This document shows positions 1 through 5,974 of a DNA stretch of 6,027 bases, in pieces (the stretch's first letter is position 1; every line of letters starts with the position of its first letter). Under the pieces are notes generated by a model. The model had not been told where the DNA came from. It searched no databases and saw nothing but the letters and a program-made list of their open reading frames with translations. Made by a program: the position numbers and the translations under genes. This DNA comes from an uncultured Clostridia bacterium (lineage in GTDB: Bacteria; Bacillota; Clostridia; Oscillospirales; Oscillospiraceae). The stretch spans positions 1 through 6,027 of the forward strand of contig CAMEIU010000128.1 of NCBI GenBank assembly GCA_945918815.1, in the 5' to 3' direction.

Positions 1-15
1 ATTGACTTTCTTCAT
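1..15 (-). CDS. 5' end of a gene cut by the left window edge
   Basis: Reading leftward on the minus strand, an ATG at 15-13 opens a frame (M-K-K-V-N) that runs off the window. A perfect AGGAGG (plus-strand CCTCCT at 21-26) lies 5 nt upstream of the ATG, which is what makes this a credible start. It follows the membrane-protein gene in the same direction after a 70-nt gap in which I see no convincing terminator, so it is probably the next gene of the same operon. Five codons are too few to identify a product. Confidence 0.55.
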
Positions 16-85
16 AAGCGCCTCCTGCTGTTGTAAGATAAATCCATACTACCGCAGCCGCCGCGGGAAGTCAACGGTCCCAGGC

Positions 86-1126
86 TTATTTCGCGGCTCT
101 TGCCATGGCCAGCTGGTAGTCCCGGGTGTCGGTGAAGATTTCCTGCTTATAGGGGTTCTTCTTCTGCTGCCGGGCCCTCTTGACGATGATGGCCAGGACC
201 AGCACGTTGACCGCCAGGGAAAGGATGGACAGGACGCCCTGGGGCACCGGGTTGACGGCGGTGGGCCGGACGGCGGCGTTCATGAAGCCGTCGGCATAGA
301 GGACGGGGATGGTGGTGAAGACGCTGTTGTCCTGGAACAGGGGGAAGACCTGGGCAAACATGCACCAGATGGCCAGGGTGTTGGCGCGGTTCTGGATCCA
401 GCCGCCCTTGTTCCACAATGCGTTGGCGACCGTAGGGGCCAGCAGCAGGGCCAGGCCGCAGAACCAGGCGTGGGTGGGCAGATTCAGATAGGTGTACTGG
501 AAGTTCCACACGTCGTAGGCCAGAATGTACAGCCAGATCATATCGGGCCAGAGCATGTCGTCTTTCTTTTTGGAGGAATAGATGCCCCACCAGCCGGTCA
601 TGCAGAAGATGTTGATGATACCGGCGGCGCCGTTGAGCCAGTTCCACCAGCCGCCGTAGAGCCAGACGTTCTCACTGGACAGCCACCAGCGGTCGCCGTA
701 TTCCTTCATGGCCAACGTGCCGCGGATGCCGGACTCAAAGTCGCTGCACACGGCGATGAGAATGTTGATGGCCACGATGACGAAGGGGAAGGCCTTGAAC
801 CACTCGGTCTTGCCCACGCCCCACTTGTACTTGAGCATCATGAAGCCGATGCAGCCCGCCGTGGCGGCGTAGAGCTTGGCATAGTGGAACCAGCTGCCCA
901 TGTAGAGATGGGTGGGATTGTTCAGGGCCCAGGGCGCGCCCATGGCGGCCCCGATGGCAATGGCAACGAAGTACACCGTGAGACCGGCGGGCAGAATCAG
1001 GAAGAAGAAAACGCCGCCATGTTTGGATCGTCTGGCGATTTCATTGGTCAAAATCAGGCCCAGGAAGACCAGCAGCCAGCCCAGGAGCTGAAATCCGGCG
1101 TTGTCGCCGTAGAGTTGAAATAGCAT
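86..1126 (-). CDS. Trp-rich multi-pass membrane protein, possibly DUF5692 family
   Basis: A 346-residue integral membrane protein of unknown function. Hydrophobic stretches that look like membrane helices lie near residues 9-27, 38-62, 80-98, 111-128, 165-183, 193-211, 219-237, 249-265 and 296-316, so about eight or nine. There is no cleavable signal peptide. The middle (residues 146-212) is unusually rich in Trp and Tyr (WW at 147-148, 160-161 and 179-180). The tail from 316 on is basic and probably cytoplasmic. From memory it resembles the uncharacterised DUF5692 proteins of Clostridia; I am moderately sure of this. The start is supported by AAAGGAG (plus 1135-1141) 8 nt before the ATG. It follows hypA by 74 nt with no evident promoter or terminator between them, so it is likely co-transcribed with the nickel/redox genes. 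It might be a transporter or a membrane redox partner, but no haem, quinone or metal motif is clear enough to decide. Confidence 0.8.
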   Translation of the reverse strand: MLFQLYGDNAGFQLLGWLLVFLGLILTNEIARRSKHGGVFFFLILPAGLTVYFVAIAIGAAMGAPWALNNPTHLYMGSWFHYAKLYAATAGCIGFMMLKYKWGVGKTEWFKAFPFVIVAINILIAVCSDFESGIRGTLAMKEYGDRWWLSSENVWLYGGWWNWLNGAAGIINIFCMTGWWGIYSSKKKDDMLWPDMIWLYILAYDVWNFQYTYLNLPTHAWFCGLALLLAPTVANALWNKGGWIQNRANTLAIWCMFAQVFPLFQDNSVFTTIPVLYADGFMNAAVRPTAVNPVPQGVLSILSLAVNVLVLAIIVKRARQQKKNPYKQEIFTDTRDYQLAMARAAK

Positions 1127-1200
1127 GATTATTTCTCCTTTCGTTCTCGTTCTCTTTTGCTTTCATGGTTTGAAAAAAGGGTGTAAGGGCGGCCGTTTCC

Positions 1201-1545
1201 TCAGCAGGCGGCGATTTCTTTGATCAGAATCTCGCTGCCGGTCAGAAGGTACGTTCGCTCGCTGCCGCAGTGGGGACAGATCCGGCCGTGGGCCACGGTG
1301 CCGTAGTCCCGGCCGCAGGCTTCGCAGTGGGTCACGGCGGGGATGGGCTCCACCTCCATTTTGCAGTCCTCCAACAGAGGCTTATTTTTTACGGCCCAGT
1401 TCCAGCAGTCTGTCAGATAGTCCGCGATGACCGTGGAGACCTCCCCCAGCTGGATGGTGACCCGCTCGATGGAGGTCAGATCGTTCTCCCTGGCGGTTTC
1501 CTCCAGGGCGTCGATGATGTGGAAGACAATTCCCAGCTCGTGCAT
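1201..1545 (-). CDS. hypA: HypA, nickel/zinc metallochaperone
   Basis: A 114-residue protein of the usual HypA length (about 113-119). In the family, HypA passes nickel, together with the GTPase HypB, to [NiFe]-hydrogenase large subunit precursors in the cytoplasm. The N-terminus MHE is intact, and His2 is the family's nickel ligand. The structural zinc site is complete: C74-x2-C77 and C90-x2-C93. The rest follows the family pattern, with an amphipathic N-terminal helix and the strand VTIQLGEVS at 29-37. The ATG comes one base after the stop of the oxidoreductase gene, with AAGGGG about 7 nt upstream inside that gene's end, so translation is likely coupled. Its position after a redox gene rather than beside hydrogenase genes is unusual. 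The related urease-free HypA/HybF paralogues are the only alternative assignment. Confidence 0.93.
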   Translation of the reverse strand: MHELGIVFHIIDALEETARENDLTSIERVTIQLGEVSTVIADYLTDCWNWAVKNKPLLEDCKMEVEPIPAVTHCEACGRDYGTVAHGRICPHCGSERTYLLTGSEILIKEIAAC

Positions 1546-1546
1546 A

Positions 1547-4336
1547 TCACTGCCCCTTCTTGGCCTTCCGCTCCGCCTTTTTGATTCTGATGGACCGCTT
1601 GATCATGTTGGGCAGGATGGCCTTCATCTTGTCCTCGGTCCGAATCATGGTGGAGCATGCCGGGTTTTCCCGGTGGAGATGGATGGCGTCGAAGGCGCAC
1701 TTGGTGGTGCAGACGCCGCAGCCGATGCACTTGTTGGGATCCACCACCGACGCGCCGCAGCCCAGGCAGCGGGCCGTCTCGGCCTTCACCTGTTCCTCGG
1801 TGAAGGTCAATTTGGCGTCCCGGAAGGAGTTCTTATGGTCGATGGAGGCGTCGGTCCCCGGAATCTGCCGGGCGGAATTGTCGTACTGCTCCACCACGAT
1901 GTTCTCCTTGTCCAGCATGATGAAGTCGTTCCGGTTCCGGCCGATGGTCAGGCTGGCCTTCTGGACATAGCGGTGGATGGAGATGGCGCCCTCCTTGCCG
2001 GCGGCGATGGCGTCGATGGCAAATTTGGGGCCGGTGTATACGTCGCCGCCCACGAAGATGTCCGGCTCGGCGGTCTGATAGGTCAGGCTGTCGGCCACGG
2101 CTCCGCTGCCGCGGCCCAGCTCCACCCTGGAACCGGCCAGCAGATCGCCCCAGAGGATGCTCTGGCCGATGGACAGGAACACCCGGTCGCAGGCCACGGT
2201 CTTGGTCTGGCTCTCGTCATAGGTGGGATGGAAGCGGCCGGTCTCGTCCCAAACGCTGGTGCAGCGTTTGAACACAATCCCCGTGATCCTGCCGTCCTCC
2301 GTGAGAATCTCCTTGGGACCCCAGCCGCAGTCCACGGTCACGCCCTCGTCCAGGGCCTCAGCGATCTCCTCCTCCGAGGCGGGCATTTTTTCCCGGGGCT
2401 CCAGGCAGAACATGGAGACGGTCTCCGCGCCGCACCGCCGGGCGGTCCGGGCCACGTCGATGGCCACGTTGCCGCCGCCGACCACCACGGCCTTGCCCTG
2501 GACCGGGTAGCGCTCGTCCGCGCCCACGGTCCGCAGGAAGTCCACGGCGGTCATGACGCCCTGGCTGTTCTCGCCGGGGATTCCGGCCTTCCGGCCGCCC
2601 TGACAGCCGATGGCCAGGTAGAAGGCCTTGTAGCCCTCGGCCCGCAGCTGGTCCAGGGTCACGTCCTTGCCCACTTCGACGCCGCAGCGGATCTCCACGC
2701 CCATGAGCTTCAGAATCTCGATCTCCGCATCGATGACGTCCTTTTCCAGCTTAAAGCTGGGGATGCCGTAGCGGAGCATGCCGCCGGGCTGTTCATTTTT
2801 CTCGAATACCACCGGCTTGTAGCCCTTCTCGGCCAGATAGTAGGCGCAGCTGAGGCCCGCGGGGCCGCCGCCGACAACGGCGATCTTCTCGTCAAAGCCG
2901 CCCTGGACCTTGGGGATGACCTTCGGCGGAATATAGCGGGTTTCGGCTTCCAGGTCCTTGCGGGCCAGGAATTTCTTGACCTCGTCGATGGCCACGGCCC
3001 GGTCGATGGTCCCGCGGGTGCAGGCGTCCTCACAGCGCCGGTTGCAGATGTGGCCGCAGACGGCGGGGAAGGGGTTGTTCTTCTTGATCAGGGCCAGGGC
3101 CTCGGTGTATTTTCCCTGGGCCGCCAGCTTCAGGTAGCCCTGGACGGCGATATGGGCCGGGCAGGCCGTCTTGCAGGGGGCGGTGCCAGTGTCGTAGCAG
3201 TTGATCCGGTTCTTGTCCCGGTAGTCGATGTCCCACTTCTCCGGGCCCCATCTGGTATCGTCGGGCAGCTCGTGCTTCGGATAGACCACGGGACCGTCCT
3301 TGGTGCAGAGCTTCTGGCCCAGCTTCACGGCGCCGGCGGGACAGTACTCCACGCAGCGGCCGCAGGCCACGCAGTTTTCCGGCTCCACCCTGGCCACATA
3401 GGCGCTGCGGCTCATGTTGGGGGTGTTGAACAGCTGGGAGGTCCGCAGGGCGTTGCAGACGTTGACGTTGCAGTTGCAGATGGCGAAGATCTTCTCCCGG
3501 CCGTCGATGTTGGTGATCTGGTGGACGTAGCCGTTGTCCTCGGCCTTCCGGAAGATCTCCAGGGCTTCCTCGTAGCTGATGTAGCGGCCCCGGTCCGTCT
3601 CCACGATGTAGTCCGCCATGTCGCCCACGGCGATGCACCAGTCCTCATAGCAGTCGCCGCAGCCCTCCCCCATCTTCGCCCGGGACAGGCGGCAGGAGCA
3701 GGGCGAGGCGGCAAATTTATTGTACTTTTTCAGCCAGTAGGAGATATGCTCCAGGTCGATGGAGGTGTTCTCCGTCTCGATGGCCTTCTCCACGGGAATG
3801 ACATGCATGCCGATGCCCGCGCCGCCGGGGGGCACCATGGGGGTGATCTTCTCCAGGGGCAGGAAGGTCATGCGCTCAAAGAAGGCCGTCACCTCCGGGT
3901 GTTCCTCGATCTGGGAGGGCCGCATGTTGAAGAACTCCGCGCTGCCGGGCACAAAACGGCAGAGGACGTACCGCTTCTCATGGTTGGGATTCTTCCCGTC
4001 CAGGTTCTCCCAGTGGTACTCCACCAGACCGATGTAGGCCATTTCCTCCAGAAGCTTTTCCAGCTTTTCCTCCTCCATGCCGGTGAGCTTGACCATCTGC
4101 CGCAGGGTTTTGGGCTTGCGGACGCCCATTTTCAATGCCACGTCGGCCATCTCGTCGGTGACCAGGCCCGCCAGACCCCAGTATTCCGGGTCCTCGCCGG
4201 TGACGCCGTGGAGCTTGGCCGGAACCCGGTCGGTGATTTTTTTGCCCAGGGCCAGAATCTTCTCCCGGGGCGCATCGGTTTTCGGAATCTCAAAGCTCAG
4301 TTTTTCCTCGTCCAGGGGGAATTTTGTTTCGCTCAT
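1547..4336 (-). CDS. Multi-cluster Fe-S / FAD / NAD(P)H oxidoreductase (GltD-like fusion)
   Basis: A 929-residue soluble electron-transfer protein. Residues 1-200 are mostly helical with no metal motif; 75-105 looks like a small helix-turn-helix-type fold. Cysteines C213, C215, C226, C229, C234 and C287, C289, C294 form an N-terminal Cys-rich module, followed by a [4Fe-4S] ferredoxin motif C322-C325-C328-C332-P. Residues 380-460 match the Fe-S helical domain of glutamate synthase small subunit (C388, C392, C427, C431, C435, C439). The FAD Rossmann motif GGGPAG is at 489-494 with E512 closing its second strand. The NAD(P)H motif GGGNVA is at 620-625, and the FAD-contacting GGD is at 763-765. 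A second ferredoxin motif C870-C873-C876-C880 ends the protein, preceded by C857/C860. It probably moves electrons between NAD(P)H and ferredoxin-like partners; the substrate is unknown. An in-frame ATG at 4378 would add 14 residues, but 4336 is preferred: AAAGGAG lies 7 nt upstream and the ATG overlaps the hypB stop as ATGA. Confidence 0.88.
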   Translation of the reverse strand: MSETKFPLDEEKLSFEIPKTDAPREKILALGKKITDRVPAKLHGVTGEDPEYWGLAGLVTDEMADVALKMGVRKPKTLRQMVKLTGMEEEKLEKLLEEMAYIGLVEYHWENLDGKNPNHEKRYVLCRFVPGSAEFFNMRPSQIEEHPEVTAFFERMTFLPLEKITPMVPPGGAGIGMHVIPVEKAIETENTSIDLEHISYWLKKYNKFAASPCSCRLSRAKMGEGCGDCYEDWCIAVGDMADYIVETDRGRYISYEEALEIFRKAEDNGYVHQITNIDGREKIFAICNCNVNVCNALRTSQLFNTPNMSRSAYVARVEPENCVACGRCVEYCPAGAVKLGQKLCTKDGPVVYPKHELPDDTRWGPEKWDIDYRDKNRINCYDTGTAPCKTACPAHIAVQGYLKLAAQGKYTEALALIKKNNPFPAVCGHICNRRCEDACTRGTIDRAVAIDEVKKFLARKDLEAETRYIPPKVIPKVQGGFDEKIAVVGGGPAGLSCAYYLAEKGYKPVVFEKNEQPGGMLRYGIPSFKLEKDVIDAEIEILKLMGVEIRCGVEVGKDVTLDQLRAEGYKAFYLAIGCQGGRKAGIPGENSQGVMTAVDFLRTVGADERYPVQGKAVVVGGGNVAIDVARTARRCGAETVSMFCLEPREKMPASEEEIAEALDEGVTVDCGWGPKEILTEDGRITGIVFKRCTSVWDETGRFHPTYDESQTKTVACDRVFLSIGQSILWGDLLAGSRVELGRGSGAVADSLTYQTAEPDIFVGGDVYTGPKFAIDAIAAGKEGAISIHRYVQKASLTIGRNRNDFIMLDKENIVVEQYDNSARQIPGTDASIDHKNSFRDAKLTFTEEQVKAETARCLGCGASVVDPNKCIGCGVCTTKCAFDAIHLHRENPACSTMIRTEDKMKAILPNMIKRSIRIKKAERKAKKGQ

Positions 4337-5010
4337 ACGCTCTCTCCTTTCCACATTCGGACCTCTGTTTGCAGCCAATCCGTAAACGCTTCGATTCCCT
4401 GGCCGGTCTTGGCGCAGACGGGGAAAATCCTGGCGTTGGGATTGCGCCTATGGACGTATTCCGTGCAGGCCTGCAGGTCAAAATCGAAGTAGGGCAGCAC
4501 GTCGATCTTGTTGATCAGCACCACGTCGCAGACCTGGAACATCAGGGGATATTTGAGGGGCTTGTCGTGGCCCTCGGGCACCGAGAGGATCATGACGTTC
4601 TTCACCGCGCCGGTGTCGAACTCCGCCGGACACACCAGGTTGCCCACGTTCTCCAGGACCACCAGATCCAGAGAAGCCGGCTCCAGGCCCTCCAGGCCCT
4701 GGCGGGTCATGGCGGCGTCCAGGTGGCACATGCCGCCGGTGTGGAGCTGGATGGTCTTGACCCCGGCGGCAGCCATGGTCCTGGCGTCCACATCGGAGTC
4801 GATATCCGCCTCCATGACGCCCATCCGCAGGACGCCCCGCAGCCGCTCCGCCACCCGGGTCAGGGTGGTGGTCTTGCCGGAGCCGGGAGAGGACATGAGG
4901 TTTAACAGATAAATCCCCTTCTCCTTCAGCTCCCGCCGCAGCCGCTCCGCCTGGGCGTCGTTGTTGGCAAAGATGCTCTGCTTGATCTCCAAAATCCGCA
5001 CTTCCTCCAT
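4333..5010 (-). CDS. hypB: HypB, nickel-delivery GTPase
   Basis: A 225-residue SIMIBI-class GTPase that, with HypA, delivers nickel to hydrogenase precursors in a GTP-dependent way. Walker A is SSPGSGKTT at 40-48. The acidic switch DIDSDVDA is at 69-76. The G4 motif NKID is at 167-170 and a G5-like CAKTG at 199-203. The family's G-domain metal site is intact: C95-H96 in GGMCHLD and C127 in GNLVCP. The N-terminal CxxCGC high-affinity nickel site of the E. coli protein and any His-rich storage stretch are absent, so this is the short form. An in-frame ATG at 5037 would add nine residues (TRRRRALP), but it lies inside a regulatory palindrome. The ATG at 5010 has AAGGAGGG 8 nt upstream and is chosen. 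It is the first gene of the operon and overlaps the next start by 4 nt. No other hyp gene except hypA is in the window. Confidence 0.93.
   Translation of the reverse strand: MEEVRILEIKQSIFANNDAQAERLRRELKEKGIYLLNLMSSPGSGKTTTLTRVAERLRGVLRMGVMEADIDSDVDARTMAAAGVKTIQLHTGGMCHLDAAMTRQGLEGLEPASLDLVVLENVGNLVCPAEFDTGAVKNVMILSVPEGHDKPLKYPLMFQVCDVVLINKIDVLPYFDFDLQACTEYVHRRNPNARIFPVCAKTGQGIEAFTDWLQTEVRMWKGESV
4344..4350 (-). promoter_or_regulatory. Ribosome binding site of the oxidoreductase gene
   Basis: AAAGGAG on the minus strand, 7 nt before the ATG at 4336 and inside the end of hypB. It fixes the start at 4336 rather than at the upstream in-frame ATG at 4378, where no comparable site is seen. Confidence 0.8.
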
Positions 5011-5018
5011 AGGCAGCG

Positions 5019-5026
5019 CCCTCCTT
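5019..5026 (-). promoter_or_regulatory. Ribosome binding site of hypB
   Basis: AAGGAGGG on the minus strand, 8 nt before the ATG at 5010. It decides between two in-frame starts: the upstream ATG at 5037 would place this site inside the coding sequence and itself has only a poor upstream match. Confidence 0.85.
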
Positions 5027-5030
5027 CTCC

Positions 5031-5041
5031 TGGTCATACCA
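5031..5041. promoter_or_regulatory. Operator 1: FadR/FCD-type palindrome in the hypB leader
   Basis: TGGT-CAT-ACCA, a perfect 4+3+4 palindrome that extends by one further pair at 5030/5042. It matches the known core of FadR operators (TGGT-N3-ACCA). It is the exact reverse complement of operator 2, and the identity runs 13 bp (5031-5043 against 5178-5190). It lies about 20-30 nt downstream of the predicted hypB transcription start and just upstream of the hypB ribosome binding site, a position suited to blocking transcription. That the neighbouring GntR protein binds it is inferred. Confidence 0.75.
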
Positions 5042-5057
5042 GAAAATCCTGAATTTC

Positions 5058-5078
5058 TATGATTTCAGTTTAATCATA
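5058..5078. repeat. Inverted repeat over the hypB promoter -10 region
   Basis: TATGATT (5058-5064) and AATCATA (5072-5078) are perfect 7-bp inverted repeats around a 7-nt centre. A looser extension, GAATT at 5051-5055 and AATTC at 5078-5082, lies outside. It overlaps the predicted -10 box of the hypB promoter (5067-5072). It may be a second protein-binding site or chance symmetry in AT-rich DNA. Confidence 0.35.
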
Positions 5079-5095
5079 ATTCCAACAGAAGTCAA
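5067..5095 (-). promoter_or_regulatory. Predicted sigma-70-type promoter for the hypB operon
   Basis: On the minus strand TTGACT (5095-5090) is followed after 17 nt by TAAACT (5072-5067), a good -35 and a fair -10. Transcription would start near 5060, leaving a leader of about 50 nt that contains operator 1. A separate TATAAT at 5121-5116 has no good -35 at the right distance. Confidence 0.6.
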
Positions 5096-5135
5096 CAAAG
5101 TCAGGTGAATTCTCCATTATACCCCAATTATTTAC

Positions 5136-5164
5136 TTGATTTTTGTAGGAATCCATAGTAAAAT
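5136..5164 (+). promoter_or_regulatory. Predicted sigma-70-type promoter for the GntR regulator
   Basis: TTGATT (5136-5141) and TAAAAT (5159-5164) are separated by exactly 17 nt, close to the vegetative consensus. The start site would fall near 5171, about 40 nt before the ATG at 5212. Operator 2 begins within the first ten transcribed bases. Confidence 0.65.
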
Positions 5165-5170
5165 ATCGAT

Positions 5171-5192
5171 TGTGGTATCTGGTATGACCACA
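5171..5192. promoter_or_regulatory. Operator 2: FadR/FCD-type palindrome with an extra half-site
   Basis: The core TGGT-ATG-ACCA is at 5180-5190. An extra upstream half-site makes a wider palindrome, TGTGGT (5171-5176) with ACCACA (5187-5192), and a direct repeat TGGTAT at 5173-5178 and 5180-5185. The core is the exact inverse of operator 1. It sits at about +1 to +22 of the regulator's own transcript, consistent with negative autoregulation. Binding is inferred from FadR-family operator knowledge and from the site's position next to a GntR gene. Confidence 0.75.
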
Positions 5193-5211
5193 ACAAGGGA
5201 GGACGGAATCC

Positions 5212-5925
5212 ATGGAATTTGAACGTCTCTACGCCCCCAGCTTGAAGGAGCTGTTTGTGAAGCAGCTTCAGGGCATGATTCTCTCCGGCGAGCTGGCCAT
5301 GGGGGCGAAGCTCCCCTCGGAACGGGAGCTCTGCGAGCAGATGCGGGTCAGCCGGGCGGTGGTCAACGGCGGCATCGCAGAGCTGGCGAGGCAGGGCTTT
5401 CTGGAGGTGCGGCCAAGGCAGGGGACCTATGTGGCCGACTACCGGCGCAACGGCAACATGGACACGCTGATCGCCCTGCTGCAATACAACGGCGGCGTCC
5501 TGGGCAAAGAGGAAATCCGCTCCATTCTGGAGGTCCGGCAGGGATTGGAGCACATGACCGTCAACCGGGCCATCGACTTTGCCAGCGACGAAGGGCTGCT
5601 GCAATTGGGCCGGTATGTGGACGCCCTGGTTGCCGATCCGCCTCCCACTCCGGCCCAGGCGGCGGAAATCGCCTTCTCCTTCCAGCATGAGATGACGGTG
5701 CTGGGCGGCAACCAGATTCTGCCTCTGATCTACACCTCTTTCAAGGTCCCGTGCATCTCCCTGTGGATCCGCTTCTGTCGGAAGTACGGCGTGAACGCTC
5801 TGCACAGCAACATGGCCACCCTCTACCGCCTTCTGCTCCGCCGGGACAAGGCCGCGGCCGCCGCCTGGATCGACGCCTACCTGGAAAAGGCCATCAGAGG
5901 CGACCAGCAGATCTATGAAGCTTAG
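5212..5925 (+). CDS. GntR-family transcriptional regulator, FCD (FadR-like) subgroup
   Basis: A 237-residue DNA-binding repressor-type protein. Residues 6-76 form the GntR winged helix, with the signature LPSERELCEQMRVSRAVV at 34-51 and the wing RPRQGTYV at 67-74. The rest is an all-helical FCD ligand-binding domain starting with LEVRQGLE at 106-113. Aligned by eye, the four usual FCD metal-ligand positions appear to be A154, Q158, M201 (or N200) and Y223 instead of Asp/His/His/His. It may therefore sense its ligand without metal, as E. coli FadR does. The start has AAGGGAGGA (5195-5203) 8 nt upstream. It is transcribed away from the hypB operon, and paired operators lie in the shared region, so it probably controls both units. 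FCD ligands are commonly organic acids or acyl-CoAs; the one here is unknown. Confidence 0.9.
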   Translation: MEFERLYAPSLKELFVKQLQGMILSGELAMGAKLPSERELCEQMRVSRAVVNGGIAELARQGFLEVRPRQGTYVADYRRNGNMDTLIALLQYNGGVLGKEEIRSILEVRQGLEHMTVNRAIDFASDEGLLQLGRYVDALVADPPPTPAQAAEIAFSFQHEMTVLGGNQILPLIYTSFKVPCISLWIRFCRKYGVNALHSNMATLYRLLLRRDKAAAAAWIDAYLEKAIRGDQQIYEA

Positions 5926-5930
5926 AACAA

Positions 5931-5948
5931 GCCGCTTTTAAGAGCGGC
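5931..5948 (+). terminator. Hairpin after the GntR gene, weak terminator candidate
   Basis: GCCGCT (5931-5936) pairs perfectly with AGCGGC (5943-5948) around a 6-nt loop, starting 5 nt after the TAG stop. The following bases (CGAAATTTC) are not a T-run, so an efficient intrinsic terminator is doubtful. It may protect the 3' end or act with Rho. Confidence 0.45.
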
Positions 5949-5974
5949 CGAAATTTCACTGTATTGAATAGGAA

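Noticed and set aside
31..85. Possible terminator between the membrane protein gene and the gene at the left edge
   Set aside because: Only a 4-bp CCGC/GCGG stem is visible and no T-run follows, so read-through into the next gene is more likely.
2..1123. A 373-codon open frame on the plus strand opposite the membrane protein gene
   Set aside because: It is the mirror of a gene with a good ribosome binding site and regular membrane helices. It has no start context of its own, and its composition is that of a complement frame.
1127..1166. Possible small upstream frame starting at ATG 1166-1164 before the membrane protein gene
   Set aside because: No ribosome binding site precedes it (the upstream bases are a T-run and CAAACC), and it would overlap the real start out of frame.
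1427..4492. A 1021-codon open frame on the plus strand opposite the oxidoreductase
   Set aside because: It is antisense to a gene with clear FAD, NAD(P)H and Fe-S motifs. Its translation is low-complexity, rich in Gly, Ala, Val, Leu, Asp and His, as expected from the complement of GC-rich codons, and it has no recognisable domain.
5116..5121. Perfect TATAAT on the minus strand in the divergent region
   Set aside because: At 16-18 nt upstream there is only an A-rich stretch, no TTGACA-like box and no extended -10 TG. The TTGACT-N17-TAAACT pair is better placed for hypB.
5128..5805. A 225-codon minus-strand frame opposite the GntR gene
   Set aside because: It is antisense to a clear winged-helix regulator, shows no domain and no ribosome binding site, and would run through the divergent promoter region.
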